Source of the DNA: Verrucomicrobia bacterium UBA1211
GTDB lineage: Bacteria; Verrucomicrobiota; Kiritimatiellia; RFP12; UBA1067
Length of the DNA: 6,489 nucleotides
Direction of reading: 5' to 3'
Assembly: GCA_002309585.1 (NCBI GenBank)
Contig: DBXN01000079.1
Coordinates: forward strand, 4,986-11,474
This document shows, one piece after another, positions 1 through 5,968 of this stretch. Both the position numbers and the translations under genes were made by a program. The notes beneath the pieces were generated by a model that made no database searches, was not told where the DNA came from, and worked only from the letters and a program-made list of their open reading frames with translations. Every line of letters starts with the position of its first letter. Position 1 is the stretch's first letter.

Positions 1-5
1 TACCG

Positions 6-1259
6 CTACTTCGAGCGGCCCTGAACCCCGGCGCGCCCCTTCAGCGACAGGACGTTCAGGTAGTTCACCGCATACCCGATGACCAGCATCGTCGAGACGC
101 CGATCATCCCCCACTGATTGAAGACCCGCAGGGAAATCTGGTTTCCCACCAGCCCCGCCACGCCCCAGGCGGAGAGGACCGCGCCGTGGATCTTCGAGAT
201 GTTCGACATCCCGAAGTGGTCGGCCAGCACCGCCGGAATCGTCGAGAAGCCCGCCCCGTAGCAGGCGTTGATCACCAGCAGCGTCAACCCGATGAGGATC
301 GGATAGAACGAGAGGCCCATCACCCCCACCGAGACCGCCAGCAGGATCAGCAGGATGTTGATCCGGTGCGCGAGCCGGTCCGACCACCAGGCGAAGATGA
401 ACCGTCCCGCGCCGTTCATCAGACCGCAACCGACCAAAACCCCGTTGATTAACGCATCCCCGTAGTGGATCGTGGCCATCATCTGCTTCGAGAGCGGGAT
501 CAGCGACAACCCGCAGCTGATGTTCATGAACATGAAGAGCCAGCTGCGGATGAAATACCCGTCGCACAGCAACTTCCCATACGAGAAGGCGTCCCCGGCG
601 GGCGACGAGGCGGCAAGCGCCGCCGCCCGGTTCGCCTCACGCACGGCGGCGGCGGGTTTCCGGAGCAGGAACGTCCCGATCGCCATCGGCACCAGATAGA
701 CCACGGCCAGCGCGTAGAAGATGAAGGTGATCCCGCACGCCCCGTACAGCGCCTTATACAGCAGGGTGCAGAGCGACGACCCCAGCCCGAAACTGATGAT
801 CGGAACCGCCGCCGCGACCGCCTTGTGTTTGAGGAACCAGAGCATCAGCGTCTTGACCGGGCTGATGTAGATGATCCCCGTCCCGGTCCCGACCAGAAAC
901 CCGTACCCCAGATAGATCAGCGCGAGGGACTTCACGTTGATGCCGATCGCCGTCACCGTCAGCCCGGCGATGAAGAGCAGGGTGCCGATCACCGTGGAAA
1001 GCTTGATGTTCTTCTCGACGATCTTGCCGAAAAACGCCGCCCCCATCCCCAGAAAAAAGATGCCGAGCGAGAAGGCGAACTGGACCTTGGGCTGGGTGGA
1101 CCCGATCGCCGTCGCGATCGGATCGGAAAAGAGGGTGAAGGCGTAGATCTGGCCGACCGCCAGCGCCAGCAAGACCGCCGGCAAGACCGCATTGAAGGTT
1201 CTTTTGAACGCGAGGATCGAGTCGTAACGACGACTCCACTTGGATGACGCATTATTCAT
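6..1259 (-). CDS. OFA-family MFS transporter (oxalate/formate antiporter-like)
   Basis: This is an inner-membrane major facilitator protein of 417 aa with about 12 hydrophobic segments, the usual length for the family. OFA-type signatures are visible in order: a first helix ending in QIYAFTLF (37-44); a Gly-rich stretch around GTGTGIIY (124-131) followed by a KHK loop (144-146); a central hydrophilic loop rich in Ala and charged residues (about 200-228); NGAGRFIFAWWSDR (282-295), the MFS loop motif; GAGFSTIPAVLADHFG (335-350); and IHGAVLSAWGVAGLVG (357-372). The ATG at 1259 is chosen because AAGGAG lies 7 nt upstream and only about 20 residues precede the first helix. A GTG at 1376 would add 39 unremarkable residues. 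In OxlT of Oxalobacter an Arg and a Lys bind the dicarboxylate. Here the Arg of NGxxR is kept (R286), but the TAK-type position reads SAW, so oxalate should not be assumed. It could carry another small carboxylate. The stop codon is close to the window start and no partner gene is visible. Confidence 0.88.
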   Translation of the reverse strand: MNNASSKWSRRYDSILAFKRTFNAVLPAVLLALAVGQIYAFTLFSDPIATAIGSTQPKVQFAFSLGIFFLGMGAAFFGKIVEKNIKLSTVIGTLLFIAGLTVTAIGINVKSLALIYLGYGFLVGTGTGIIYISPVKTLMLWFLKHKAVAAAVPIISFGLGSSLCTLLYKALYGACGITFIFYALAVVYLVPMAIGTFLLRKPAAAVREANRAAALAASSPAGDAFSYGKLLCDGYFIRSWLFMFMNISCGLSLIPLSKQMMATIHYGDALINGVLVGCGLMNGAGRFIFAWWSDRLAHRINILLILLAVSVGVMGLSFYPILIGLTLLVINACYGAGFSTIPAVLADHFGMSNISKIHGAVLSAWGVAGLVGNQISLRVFNQWGMIGVSTMLVIGYAVNYLNVLSLKGRAGVQGRSK

Positions 1260-1266
1260 GGCCGCA

Positions 1267-1272
1267 CTCCTT
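1267..1272 (-). promoter_or_regulatory. Shine-Dalgarno site fixing the MFS start
   Basis: The minus strand reads AAGGAG, followed by 7 nt and then ATG at 1259. This is close to the ideal site and spacing, and supports the 417-aa form over the in-frame GTG at 1376. Confidence 0.75.
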
Positions 1273-1319
1273 ATACGGGCAAACAATGGAATAATGCCCA
1301 GACGAACGACTTCATGAAA

Positions 1320-1380
1320 ATCCGTGGTCCACGTGGTGAACTCCACACAGGCACGCGCCCGCTTCGTCAGTTCCACGGAT
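1320..1380. repeat. Inverted repeat with CCACG/CGTGG cluster in the MFS leader
   Basis: An 8-bp perfect inverted repeat (ATCCGTGG at 1320-1327, CCACGGAT at 1373-1380) brackets the leader between the predicted MFS transcription start and the gene. Inside it, CGTGG/CCACG pairs overlap: CGTGGTCCACG (1323-1333) is palindromic around one base, and CCACGTGG (1329-1336) is a perfect palindrome. It could be an operator for a dimeric regulator or an RNA structure at the 5' end of the mRNA. No regulator gene is adjacent. Confidence 0.45.
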
Positions 1381-1388
1381 CACCTTAA

Positions 1389-1417
1389 ACTTTAGCAGAG
1401 ACACCTCCCGAATTCAA
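1389..1417 (-). promoter_or_regulatory. Candidate sigma70-type promoter for the MFS gene
   Basis: The minus strand reads TTGAAT (1412-1417), a 17-nt spacer, then TAAAGT (1389-1394), with TGC just before the -10 (extended -10). Four of six bases match consensus in each box. Transcription would start near 1382, giving a leader of about 120 nt that contains the inverted repeat. From this start the GTG at 1376 would have almost no upstream RNA, which argues for the start at 1259. Confidence 0.5.
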
Positions 1418-1437
1418 GCGGGAAGCGGAGAAAAAGA

Positions 1438-1511
1438 TGGAGCGGGTGAAGGGAATCGAACCCTCGTAACCAGCTTGGAAGGCTGGGGCTCTGCCATTGA
1501 GCTACACCCGC
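1438..1511 (-). tRNA. tRNA-Gly, anticodon TCC
   Basis: The 74 nt fold into a complete cloverleaf. The acceptor stem is GCGGGTG/CACCCGC; the D stem is GCTC/GAGC; the anticodon stem is CCAGC/GCTGG around the loop CTTCCAA, with anticodon TCC (plus-strand 1477-1479). The T arm is GAGGG-TTCGATT-CCCTT, with one G-T pair. The discriminator base is T and the 3' CCA is encoded (1438-1440). It reads the glycine codons GGA and GGG. It stands alone with a short leader. Five T residues soon after the CCA, then a short GC hairpin, separate it from the MFS gene on the same strand. A weak readthrough into that gene is possible. Confidence 0.97.
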
Positions 1512-1526
1512 AAAAAAGTGGAGGGA

Positions 1527-1555
1527 AATGTAACACACTCCGGCCGGGTTGTCAA
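1527..1555 (-). promoter_or_regulatory. Strong sigma70-type promoter for tRNA-Gly
   Basis: On the minus strand there is a perfect -35 TTGACA (1550-1555), exactly 17 nt, then TACATT (1527-1532) preceded by TGT (extended -10). The expected start near 1520 leaves a leader of about 9 nt before the tRNA, as is common for stable RNA genes. Confidence 0.8.
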
Positions 1556-1622
1556 TGCCCGCGGACAGTTTTTTGCGGTCGGCGCCTTTCAACTTTTACC
1601 CCTTTGCCCGCTTAATCGTCTT

Positions 1623-1650
1623 TTAACCTTCCCGCATGATGTGCTACACT
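1623..1650 (+). promoter_or_regulatory. Candidate promoter for the membrane protein-menA-lpxI-lpxB operon
   Basis: TTAACC (1623-1628), 16 nt, then TACACT (1645-1650) with TG one base before it (extended -10). The expected start near 1657 is about 30 nt ahead of the first gene's ATG. It lies divergent to the tRNA promoter, with about 70 bp between the two -35 boxes. Confidence 0.5.
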
Positions 1651-1685
1651 ATTCCGAAATCGTTATACGCAAGGAAAGGACCGCC

Positions 1686-2219
1686 ATGAACCCGCAAGTC
1701 AAACAGGGACTCCGCAGCCTGCTGAGCTGGAGTCTGATCGTGTTTCTCTTGCCACAGCTCTTTCTGATCTGTTACTACTTCCCCCACCTCGTCCGCCGGC
1801 AGGGGAATTGGCTGGCGTTCATGGGCGCAATCGCCCGCTACGGTCTGACGATCTCCTGGGTCTCGCTCCCCTTCCTGACGCTGATCTATGTCGGGGTCCG
1901 GGTGGCCTTCACCCGCCGGATCCACGGGATGGCGATCTGGGCGATCAGCGCCGTCATCGGTTACGCGTGGGTCGCCGGCTGGAACCTGGCCGTCTACCCA
2001 ACCTTCAAATGGCTGAACGCCATCATCCCGGTCATCCTCTGCAGCGCCTTCCCCTGCGCCTACGCGATTGGTCTCCACCTCTACAAGTACGGCGCGACCA
2101 TGCCCGACGCCGAAGACCTGACCGGCATCCTGAAGGATTCCGACCCGGTGCCATCCCCGGAAAAACCGGCAGTTCCGGAATCCCAGGAGAATCCGGAACC
2201 GCCGGCCGAAAACGATTAG
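1686..2219 (+). CDS. Unrecognised four-helix membrane protein, first gene of the lipid A operon
   Basis: I do not recognise a family. The 177-aa product has about four hydrophobic segments (roughly 11-32, 44-75, 81-103 and 111-133), each separated by short basic or aromatic loops. A soluble C-terminal tail of about 40 residues follows, which is acidic and rich in Pro, Glu and Ser (from about 152 to the end). The frame is open further upstream, but the ATG at 1686 has AAGGAAAGGA 5 nt before it and starts just ahead of the first helix. Earlier starts would run through the predicted promoter. The stop is 13 nt before the prenyltransferase start, so the two are very probably co-transcribed. The setting suggests a role in membrane or envelope biology, possibly as an accessory to the neighbouring membrane enzyme, but nothing in the protein proves it. 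Confidence 0.8.
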   Translation: MNPQVKQGLRSLLSWSLIVFLLPQLFLICYYFPHLVRRQGNWLAFMGAIARYGLTISWVSLPFLTLIYVGVRVAFTRRIHGMAIWAISAVIGYAWVAGWNLAVYPTFKWLNAIIPVILCSAFPCAYAIGLHLYKYGATMPDAEDLTGILKDSDPVPSPEKPAVPESQENPEPPAEND

Positions 2220-2232
2220 AGGAGAGCGGACA

Positions 2233-3210
2233 ATGGACGAACGCAGAAACAATATACGGGTTTGGTGGCATCTTTTCAGAATCTGGTCATTAACCGCGAC
2301 CATCGTTCCCATTTGGGTCGCGATGTGTATCAACCGTTTCGCATGCAGGACCAACTTCGTTCTCGCCCTCCTCTCCTGCGGCGCCCTCCAGATCGCCTGC
2401 AACCTGCTGAACACCTGGGGCGACTACCGGGGCGGCGTGGACCGTGCGGGCAGTCCGTGCAGCCATCCCGAGTTGGTGGACGGAACGGTCAAACCCGCGC
2501 ATGTGCTGGCGATGGGGATGGCCATGCTGGCAATCGGCATCGCGGTGGCCGCGGTTCTGATCTACCGTTGTCGCGGTTTATTCTGGCCGCTGCTCGCCAT
2601 CGCCGTCATCGGCATCCTAGGCGTGTTGAACTATGCGACCGGGATCCGCTTCAAATACCGGGGTTTTGGTCTTATCTGCGTCTTTTTCCTGATGGGTTAT
2701 CTCCTCATCGCGGCGGCGGATATGTGCCTGGGCGGAAAGATGACCGATCCTGCGAATCGTCCCGGATTCGGCACATGGTTGTTCGGTGTCACACTAATGG
2801 GGTTACCCATCTCCTCCCTGGTCGCCTGCATCATGCACGCGAACGACATGCGCGACATCGAGGGTGACCGCGAAGCGGGCATCAAAACCCCATCGGTGAT
2901 TTTCGGACGGAAAGGGGCGCTTGTGATCTATACCGCGTTGCATGCCGCCGCTTACGTCACGCCGCTGATCCTATTGGCGGATGCCCTTTCCAGCCGATCG
3001 ATAAGGGACATCAAGTCATGGGTCATCGCATTCGGGGTCACGATCGCGCTCGTTCTTCCGATGACCGTTCGGACCGTCCATCGGGCGTTCGTGAACCGGA
3101 ACGGCGTTCCTTCAACCGATTGGAAGATGCTTCTTCCGGAGACGGCGCGTATCCATCTGCTGTATGGTTTGCTGTATGGACTGGGATGTTGGCTCATCAT
3201 CATCCTGTAA
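2233..3210 (+). CDS. menA: UbiA-superfamily prenyltransferase, MenA-like (1,4-dihydroxy-2-naphthoate polyprenyltransferase)
   Basis: This 325-aa polytopic membrane enzyme shows both Asp-rich motifs of the UbiA superfamily, which bind prenyl diphosphate through Mg2+. The first is NTWGDYRGGVD (60-70), the second NDMRDIEGDREAGIKT (204-219). The second motif, with N-D-x-R-D-x-x-x-D followed by G-K/I-x-T, resembles MenA more than UbiA, CyoE or ChlG. MenA transfers a polyprenyl chain onto 1,4-dihydroxy-2-naphthoate in menaquinone synthesis. Other quinone or lipid prenyl transfers are possible because no other quinone gene is in view. About eight or nine hydrophobic segments fit the family, and the length is typical. 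The ATG at 2233 has GGAGAG about 6 nt before it. The gene follows the four-helix protein by 13 nt and precedes lpxI by 55 nt with no terminator between. The symbol menA is tentative; the family assignment is firm. Confidence 0.82.
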   Translation: MDERRNNIRVWWHLFRIWSLTATIVPIWVAMCINRFACRTNFVLALLSCGALQIACNLLNTWGDYRGGVDRAGSPCSHPELVDGTVKPAHVLAMGMAMLAIGIAVAAVLIYRCRGLFWPLLAIAVIGILGVLNYATGIRFKYRGFGLICVFFLMGYLLIAAADMCLGGKMTDPANRPGFGTWLFGVTLMGLPISSLVACIMHANDMRDIEGDREAGIKTPSVIFGRKGALVIYTALHAAAYVTPLILLADALSSRSIRDIKSWVIAFGVTIALVLPMTVRTVHRAFVNRNGVPSTDWKMLLPETARIHLLYGLLYGLGCWLIIIL

Positions 3211-3265
3211 CCCCCTATGCCAACCGATTCAATTCCCTTAACGCTGATGATGACGGATAGAGACC

Positions 3266-4108
3266 ATGTGCGATAAAATGCTGATTGTTGCCGGAAGCGG
3301 GACCTACCCCGCCTGTATGATCGCCGGGGCACGGAAGGCGGGCGTACGCCACATCTCCGTGATCGCAATCAAAGGGATGACCGCGCGCGCGGTCGCGGCC
3401 GCGGCGGATGAGGCGGTCTGGTTCGGGATCGGGGAGATCCGCGCGATCTTCGATTGGGCCGAGAAACAGCATTTCTCCCACGGAATCATGGTGGGACAGA
3501 TCTCGCCGGTCGCCCTCTTCCGGACACGGTTTGACGAGACCGCCCGAAGCTGGCTGAACGGGCTCTCCGTCAAAAACGCCCACACGATCTTCGGGAAGAT
3601 CGTCGAAGAGATGGAGAAGCGGGACATCAAGGTTCTGCCGGCATCCTGTTTCATGGATGACTACATGCCCGGCGTCGGAGTCCTGACGGAACGCGCGCCG
3701 GACGAGCGCGAGCAACGTGACATCGCATTCGGCCACCGCGTCGCCAAGGCGATCTGCGGGATGGACATCGGCCAGACGCTGCTGGTCAAGGACGGCATGA
3801 TCCTCGCCGTGGAGGCCTTTGAGGGCACCAACCAGGCGATCAAGCGCGGCGGTAAGCTGGGCGGCAAGGGCGCCGTGGTGGTCAAGGTCGCCAAAGAGGG
3901 CCACGACATGCGCTTCGACATCCCGGTGATCGGCGAGAAGACCATCTCGACCCTCCGCCGTTCGGGGGTCTCCGCCATCGCCTTTCAGGCCCACCGCCTG
4001 GTGATGCTTGAGCCGGAAAAGGTGATCGCCGCCGCGAACCGGATGAAGATCGCGATCGTCGGACTCGACAGCGGCCTGCCCGCCGCGCCGCTGCGCCCGG
4101 AGGAGTGA
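3266..4108 (+). CDS. lpxI: UDP-2,3-diacylglucosamine pyrophosphatase LpxI (DUF1009 family)
   Basis: LpxI hydrolyses UDP-2,3-diacylglucosamine to lipid X (2,3-diacylglucosamine 1-phosphate) plus UMP, the fourth step of lipid A synthesis, and replaces LpxH in genomes that lack it. The 280-aa length is normal. The N-terminal domain starts with LIVAGSGTYP (6-15), like the GxGxxP opening of the family. A hinge follows around VGQISPVALF (76-85). The C-terminal domain holds VKDGMILAVEAFEGT (174-188), GKGAVVVKVAK (200-210) and MRFDIPVIG (215-223). In the Caulobacter enzyme the Asp of the RFD-V/I-P motif is catalytic, corresponding to D218 here. One oddity is that the usual EGTD reads EGTN (N189). The ATG at 3266 has a modest GGATAGAG site; a second ATG four codons in is possible. 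The stop lies one base before lpxB and its last codons carry the lpxB ribosome site, so the two are translationally linked. Confidence 0.93.
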   Translation: MCDKMLIVAGSGTYPACMIAGARKAGVRHISVIAIKGMTARAVAAAADEAVWFGIGEIRAIFDWAEKQHFSHGIMVGQISPVALFRTRFDETARSWLNGLSVKNAHTIFGKIVEEMEKRDIKVLPASCFMDDYMPGVGVLTERAPDEREQRDIAFGHRVAKAICGMDIGQTLLVKDGMILAVEAFEGTNQAIKRGGKLGGKGAVVVKVAKEGHDMRFDIPVIGEKTISTLRRSGVSAIAFQAHRLVMLEPEKVIAAANRMKIAIVGLDSGLPAAPLRPEE

Positions 4109-4109
4109 C

Positions 4110-5270
4110 ATGGAAGAGACCGCCACACCGCTCAAAATCCTCATCTGCGCGGGCGAACCGAGCGGCGACCTGCACGGCGCCGCCCTGATGGATTCCCTGA
4201 GGAAGACCTTCAACCGTCCCATCCTCTTCCGGGGATTCGGTGGCGACCGGATGCGCGCCGCCGGCGCGGAACTGCTCTACCACACCGACCAGACCGCCCT
4301 GATCGGCATCACGCCCGTTCTGATGAATCTCCCCTTCCTGCTGCGGATGATGCGTCATCTGAAACGGGAGATGCTCACCTGGAAGCCCGATCTGGTCCTA
4401 ACCATCGACTACCCCGGCATGAACCTGCGGCTGGCCGATTTCGCCCACCGCCACGGCATCAAGAATGTCCACTACATCTGCCCGCAGGTTTGGGCGTGGC
4501 ACCGCGACCGGATCCCCAAGATCGCGCGGATGATGGACCTGCTGCTCTGCATCTTCCCTTTTGAGCCGGAACTTTTCGCCTCGACCGCGCTACCGGTCCG
4601 TTTCACCGGTCACCCGCTGGTCGACCGCGCCGCCGAGACCCGCGCCGAACCGCCGATCCCGTTGCCGTGGTCCGGTCGTTACAAGATCGCCCTGCTGCCC
4701 GGAAGCCGCGCAAGCGAGATCACGCGCATCCTGCCGCGTCTGCTCACAGCCGCCCGGCTGCTGCAGGATCAACTGGACGACACCTGCTCCTTCGTGATTC
4801 CCGCCGCCTCGCCCAAAATCCGCAGCCTCGCCGAAACCGTCGTCGCGGCGGTGGATGTGAAACCCGACCATCTGGCGTTTGTCGATGGCCAAGCCCGCCA
4901 CGTCCTCGCCCAGGCCGACGCCGCCGCCGTCACCTCCGGCACGGCAACCCTTGAGGCCTGCCTGATGCGCTGCCCGACGGTCCTCGTCTACGCGGCCAGC
5001 CTCGTCACCTACTGGGCCGCCCGGCTTCTGGTCAAGGGGGTCAGCCATCTCGGTCTGGCCAACATCATCGCCGGCCGGACCGTCATGCCCGAACTCCTCC
5101 AGAAAGACTTCACGCCGGAGCGTCTGGCCGAACAGCTCCGCCTCTATCTGACAGACTCCTCCGTCCGGGCCCAAACCCTCGCCGATCTTGACGAGGCCAA
5201 CGCCCGGCTGGGAAGCGGAAACGCAACCGGCCGCGCCGCCGCCGCCATCGCCGAATGCCTGTTCCCGTGA
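4110..5270 (+). CDS. lpxB: Lipid-A-disaccharide synthase LpxB
   Basis: LpxB is a peripheral inner-membrane GT19 glycosyltransferase. It joins lipid X, made by the preceding gene's product, to UDP-2,3-diacylglucosamine, giving the disaccharide 1-phosphate core of lipid A. The 386-aa length is typical. Family landmarks are AGEPSGD (14-20), TIDYPGMN (98-105) with D100 at the position of the essential Asp, YICPQVWAW (122-130), FTGHPL (165-170), LPGSR (196-200), SGTATLE (276-282) and LANIIAGRTVMPELLQ (316-331) near the C terminus, where acceptor and donor meet. The start has GGAGGAG 4 nt upstream, inside the end of lpxI, with only one base between the genes. No convincing terminator follows. The DNA turns more AT-rich directly after the stop and a minus-strand cassette runs toward it. 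Confidence 0.97.
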   Translation: MEETATPLKILICAGEPSGDLHGAALMDSLRKTFNRPILFRGFGGDRMRAAGAELLYHTDQTALIGITPVLMNLPFLLRMMRHLKREMLTWKPDLVLTIDYPGMNLRLADFAHRHGIKNVHYICPQVWAWHRDRIPKIARMMDLLLCIFPFEPELFASTALPVRFTGHPLVDRAAETRAEPPIPLPWSGRYKIALLPGSRASEITRILPRLLTAARLLQDQLDDTCSFVIPAASPKIRSLAETVVAAVDVKPDHLAFVDGQARHVLAQADAAAVTSGTATLEACLMRCPTVLVYAASLVTYWAARLLVKGVSHLGLANIIAGRTVMPELLQKDFTPERLAEQLRLYLTDSSVRAQTLADLDEANARLGSGNATGRAAAAIAECLFP

Positions 5271-5367
5271 GGACAGTCCCTGGACGTCGTAGCCGCAGGC
5301 TTATCGATACGGACATAGCCCCGCACCCAGCCCGTCGGGGGTGTAGGAATAGGTCACGGTACTTATG
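5271..5367 (-). pseudogene. Short degraded YD/Rhs-repeat-like remnant
   Basis: In one minus-strand frame this stretch reads TVTYSYTPDG (about 5360-5331), then a stop (TAA, about 5303-5301), then ACGYDVQGLSS (about 5300-5268, the last residues running into the lpxB stop). Tyr-x-Tyr-x-x-Asp-Gly and Gly-Tyr-Asp-x-x-Gly-x-Leu are typical of YD/Rhs repeats. The segment is under 100 bp, has an in-frame stop and no start, so if the resemblance is real it is a relic left by rearrangement at the end of lpxB. The evidence is only motif similarity over about 20 residues. No terminator or other feature was found in this gap between the convergent genes. Confidence 0.4.
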
Positions 5368-5773
5368 GTGCATAAACCGAAGCGGCGTATCGTTTGTTAC
5401 ATGTATATACGTAGATGGTGTTTGTTGCGCCGGGAGTTTCCTCAAACTCTCCTTTTACCGCATGAAACTCGTGCGGAATAAATCGAACGACTCTCGCTTC
5501 ATAAGTGGCAAACAGACACTTGTTGTCCGGTATTTGCTTATCATACAACATGTGGAGCATATTAAACGGAACCCACTCCCCTGGCTTCCTTTCTCGAACC
5601 CATTCGGAAAGTTTCGAACAAACCGTTATCGCATGTTCTATGCTACATTCATACACCAATTTCGGATGAAGACCGCGTTGGTAAACGCATGCGTATACGA
5701 TCAGGGCAACAACGAGAGAAAAAAACACTAAGCCAATTGTCCACACTATACAATGCTGTCTGATCATATTCAT
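5363..5773 (-). CDS. Hypothetical membrane-anchored protein, 136 aa
   Basis: I do not recognise the family. A short N-terminal part is followed by one strong hydrophobic helix (about 9-30), then a soluble domain of about 105 residues, probably on the outer face of the inner membrane. The soluble part carries several aromatics and cysteines (C43, C52, C86, C125). The ATG at 5773 overlaps the stop of the upstream small frame as ATGA and has GAGGT 7 nt before it, which speaks for a real, translationally coupled start. Composition is clearly more AT-rich than the lpx genes, which suggests a different origin. The gene converges on lpxB with 92 bp between the stops. In an Rhs-type locus a small gene in this place would often be an immunity protein, but there is no direct evidence for that here. 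Confidence 0.6.
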   Translation of the reverse strand: MNMIRQHCIVWTIGLVFFSLVVALIVYACVYQRGLHPKLVYECSIEHAITVCSKLSEWVRERKPGEWVPFNMLHMLYDKQIPDNKCLFATYEARVVRFIPHEFHAVKGEFEETPGATNTIYVYTCNKRYAASVYAP

Positions 5774-5968
5774 GGCGTTACCTCAATCGTTTCAACATTC
5801 CCGTCAATACCAACCAAGCTTTCTTTTGAACTGAAGGCATTATCGCACCTCCCGAATGGGGGCTCAAGGGGCATGGGACATTCTCTGGGGACTGGTTGAT
5901 GCCGCGGGGTAAGCCTATACCGCCAGAACCAGCAGCAGCAAAAAAAGAATGGCCATCCCGGCTCTCAC
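5770..5968 (-). pseudogene. Small single-helix membrane protein gene, apparently frameshifted
   Basis: A GTG at 5968 overlaps the stop of the coiled-coil gene as GTGA. It opens a frame that reads a short basic start and then MAILFLLLLVLAV, a clean signal-like or membrane helix, before a TAG at 5917-5915. The neighbouring frame, shifted by one base, is open from 5964 and ends in ...GNVETIEVTP with a TGA that overlaps the next gene's ATG as ATGA (5770-5773). The span of 199 nt is one base more than 66 codons, so a single inserted base would explain both halves of a protein of about 65 aa. The shift must lie between about 5964 and 5918, where there is a run of seven T (5940-5946). A sequencing error, a natural break, or a recoding site are all possible. 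The ATG at 5874 could also start a 34-aa version of the second half. Confidence 0.4.

Noticed and set aside
465..1247. Long plus-strand open frame opposite the MFS gene
   Set aside because: Its product is Arg/Asp/Gln/Pro-rich low-complexity sequence, as expected from the antisense of GC-rich membrane-protein codons. The minus-strand MFS protein is clear.
1404..1425. Hairpin after the tRNA (minus strand) as a terminator
   Set aside because: The seven-pair stem contains a G-T pair and is not followed by a T-run; the only T-run lies before it. It overlaps the candidate MFS promoter instead.
3215..4222. 335-aa minus-strand open frame opposite lpxI
   Set aside because: It is a shadow of the GC-rich lpxI/lpxB coding strand. 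LpxI motifs are intact on the plus strand and the shadow has no recognisable domain.
4590..5174. 194-aa minus-strand open frame opposite lpxB
   Set aside because: Gly/Asp/Gln-rich antisense translation of a clearly recognised LpxB.
5324..5343. CACCC/GGGTG hairpin after lpxB as a terminator
   Set aside because: Only a 5-bp stem with a 10-nt loop and no T-run on either strand.
5255..5731. 158-aa plus-strand open frame running out of the lpxB end
   Set aside because: It starts inside lpxB, has no ribosome site, and overlaps the minus-strand 136-aa gene, which has a membrane helix and a coupled start.
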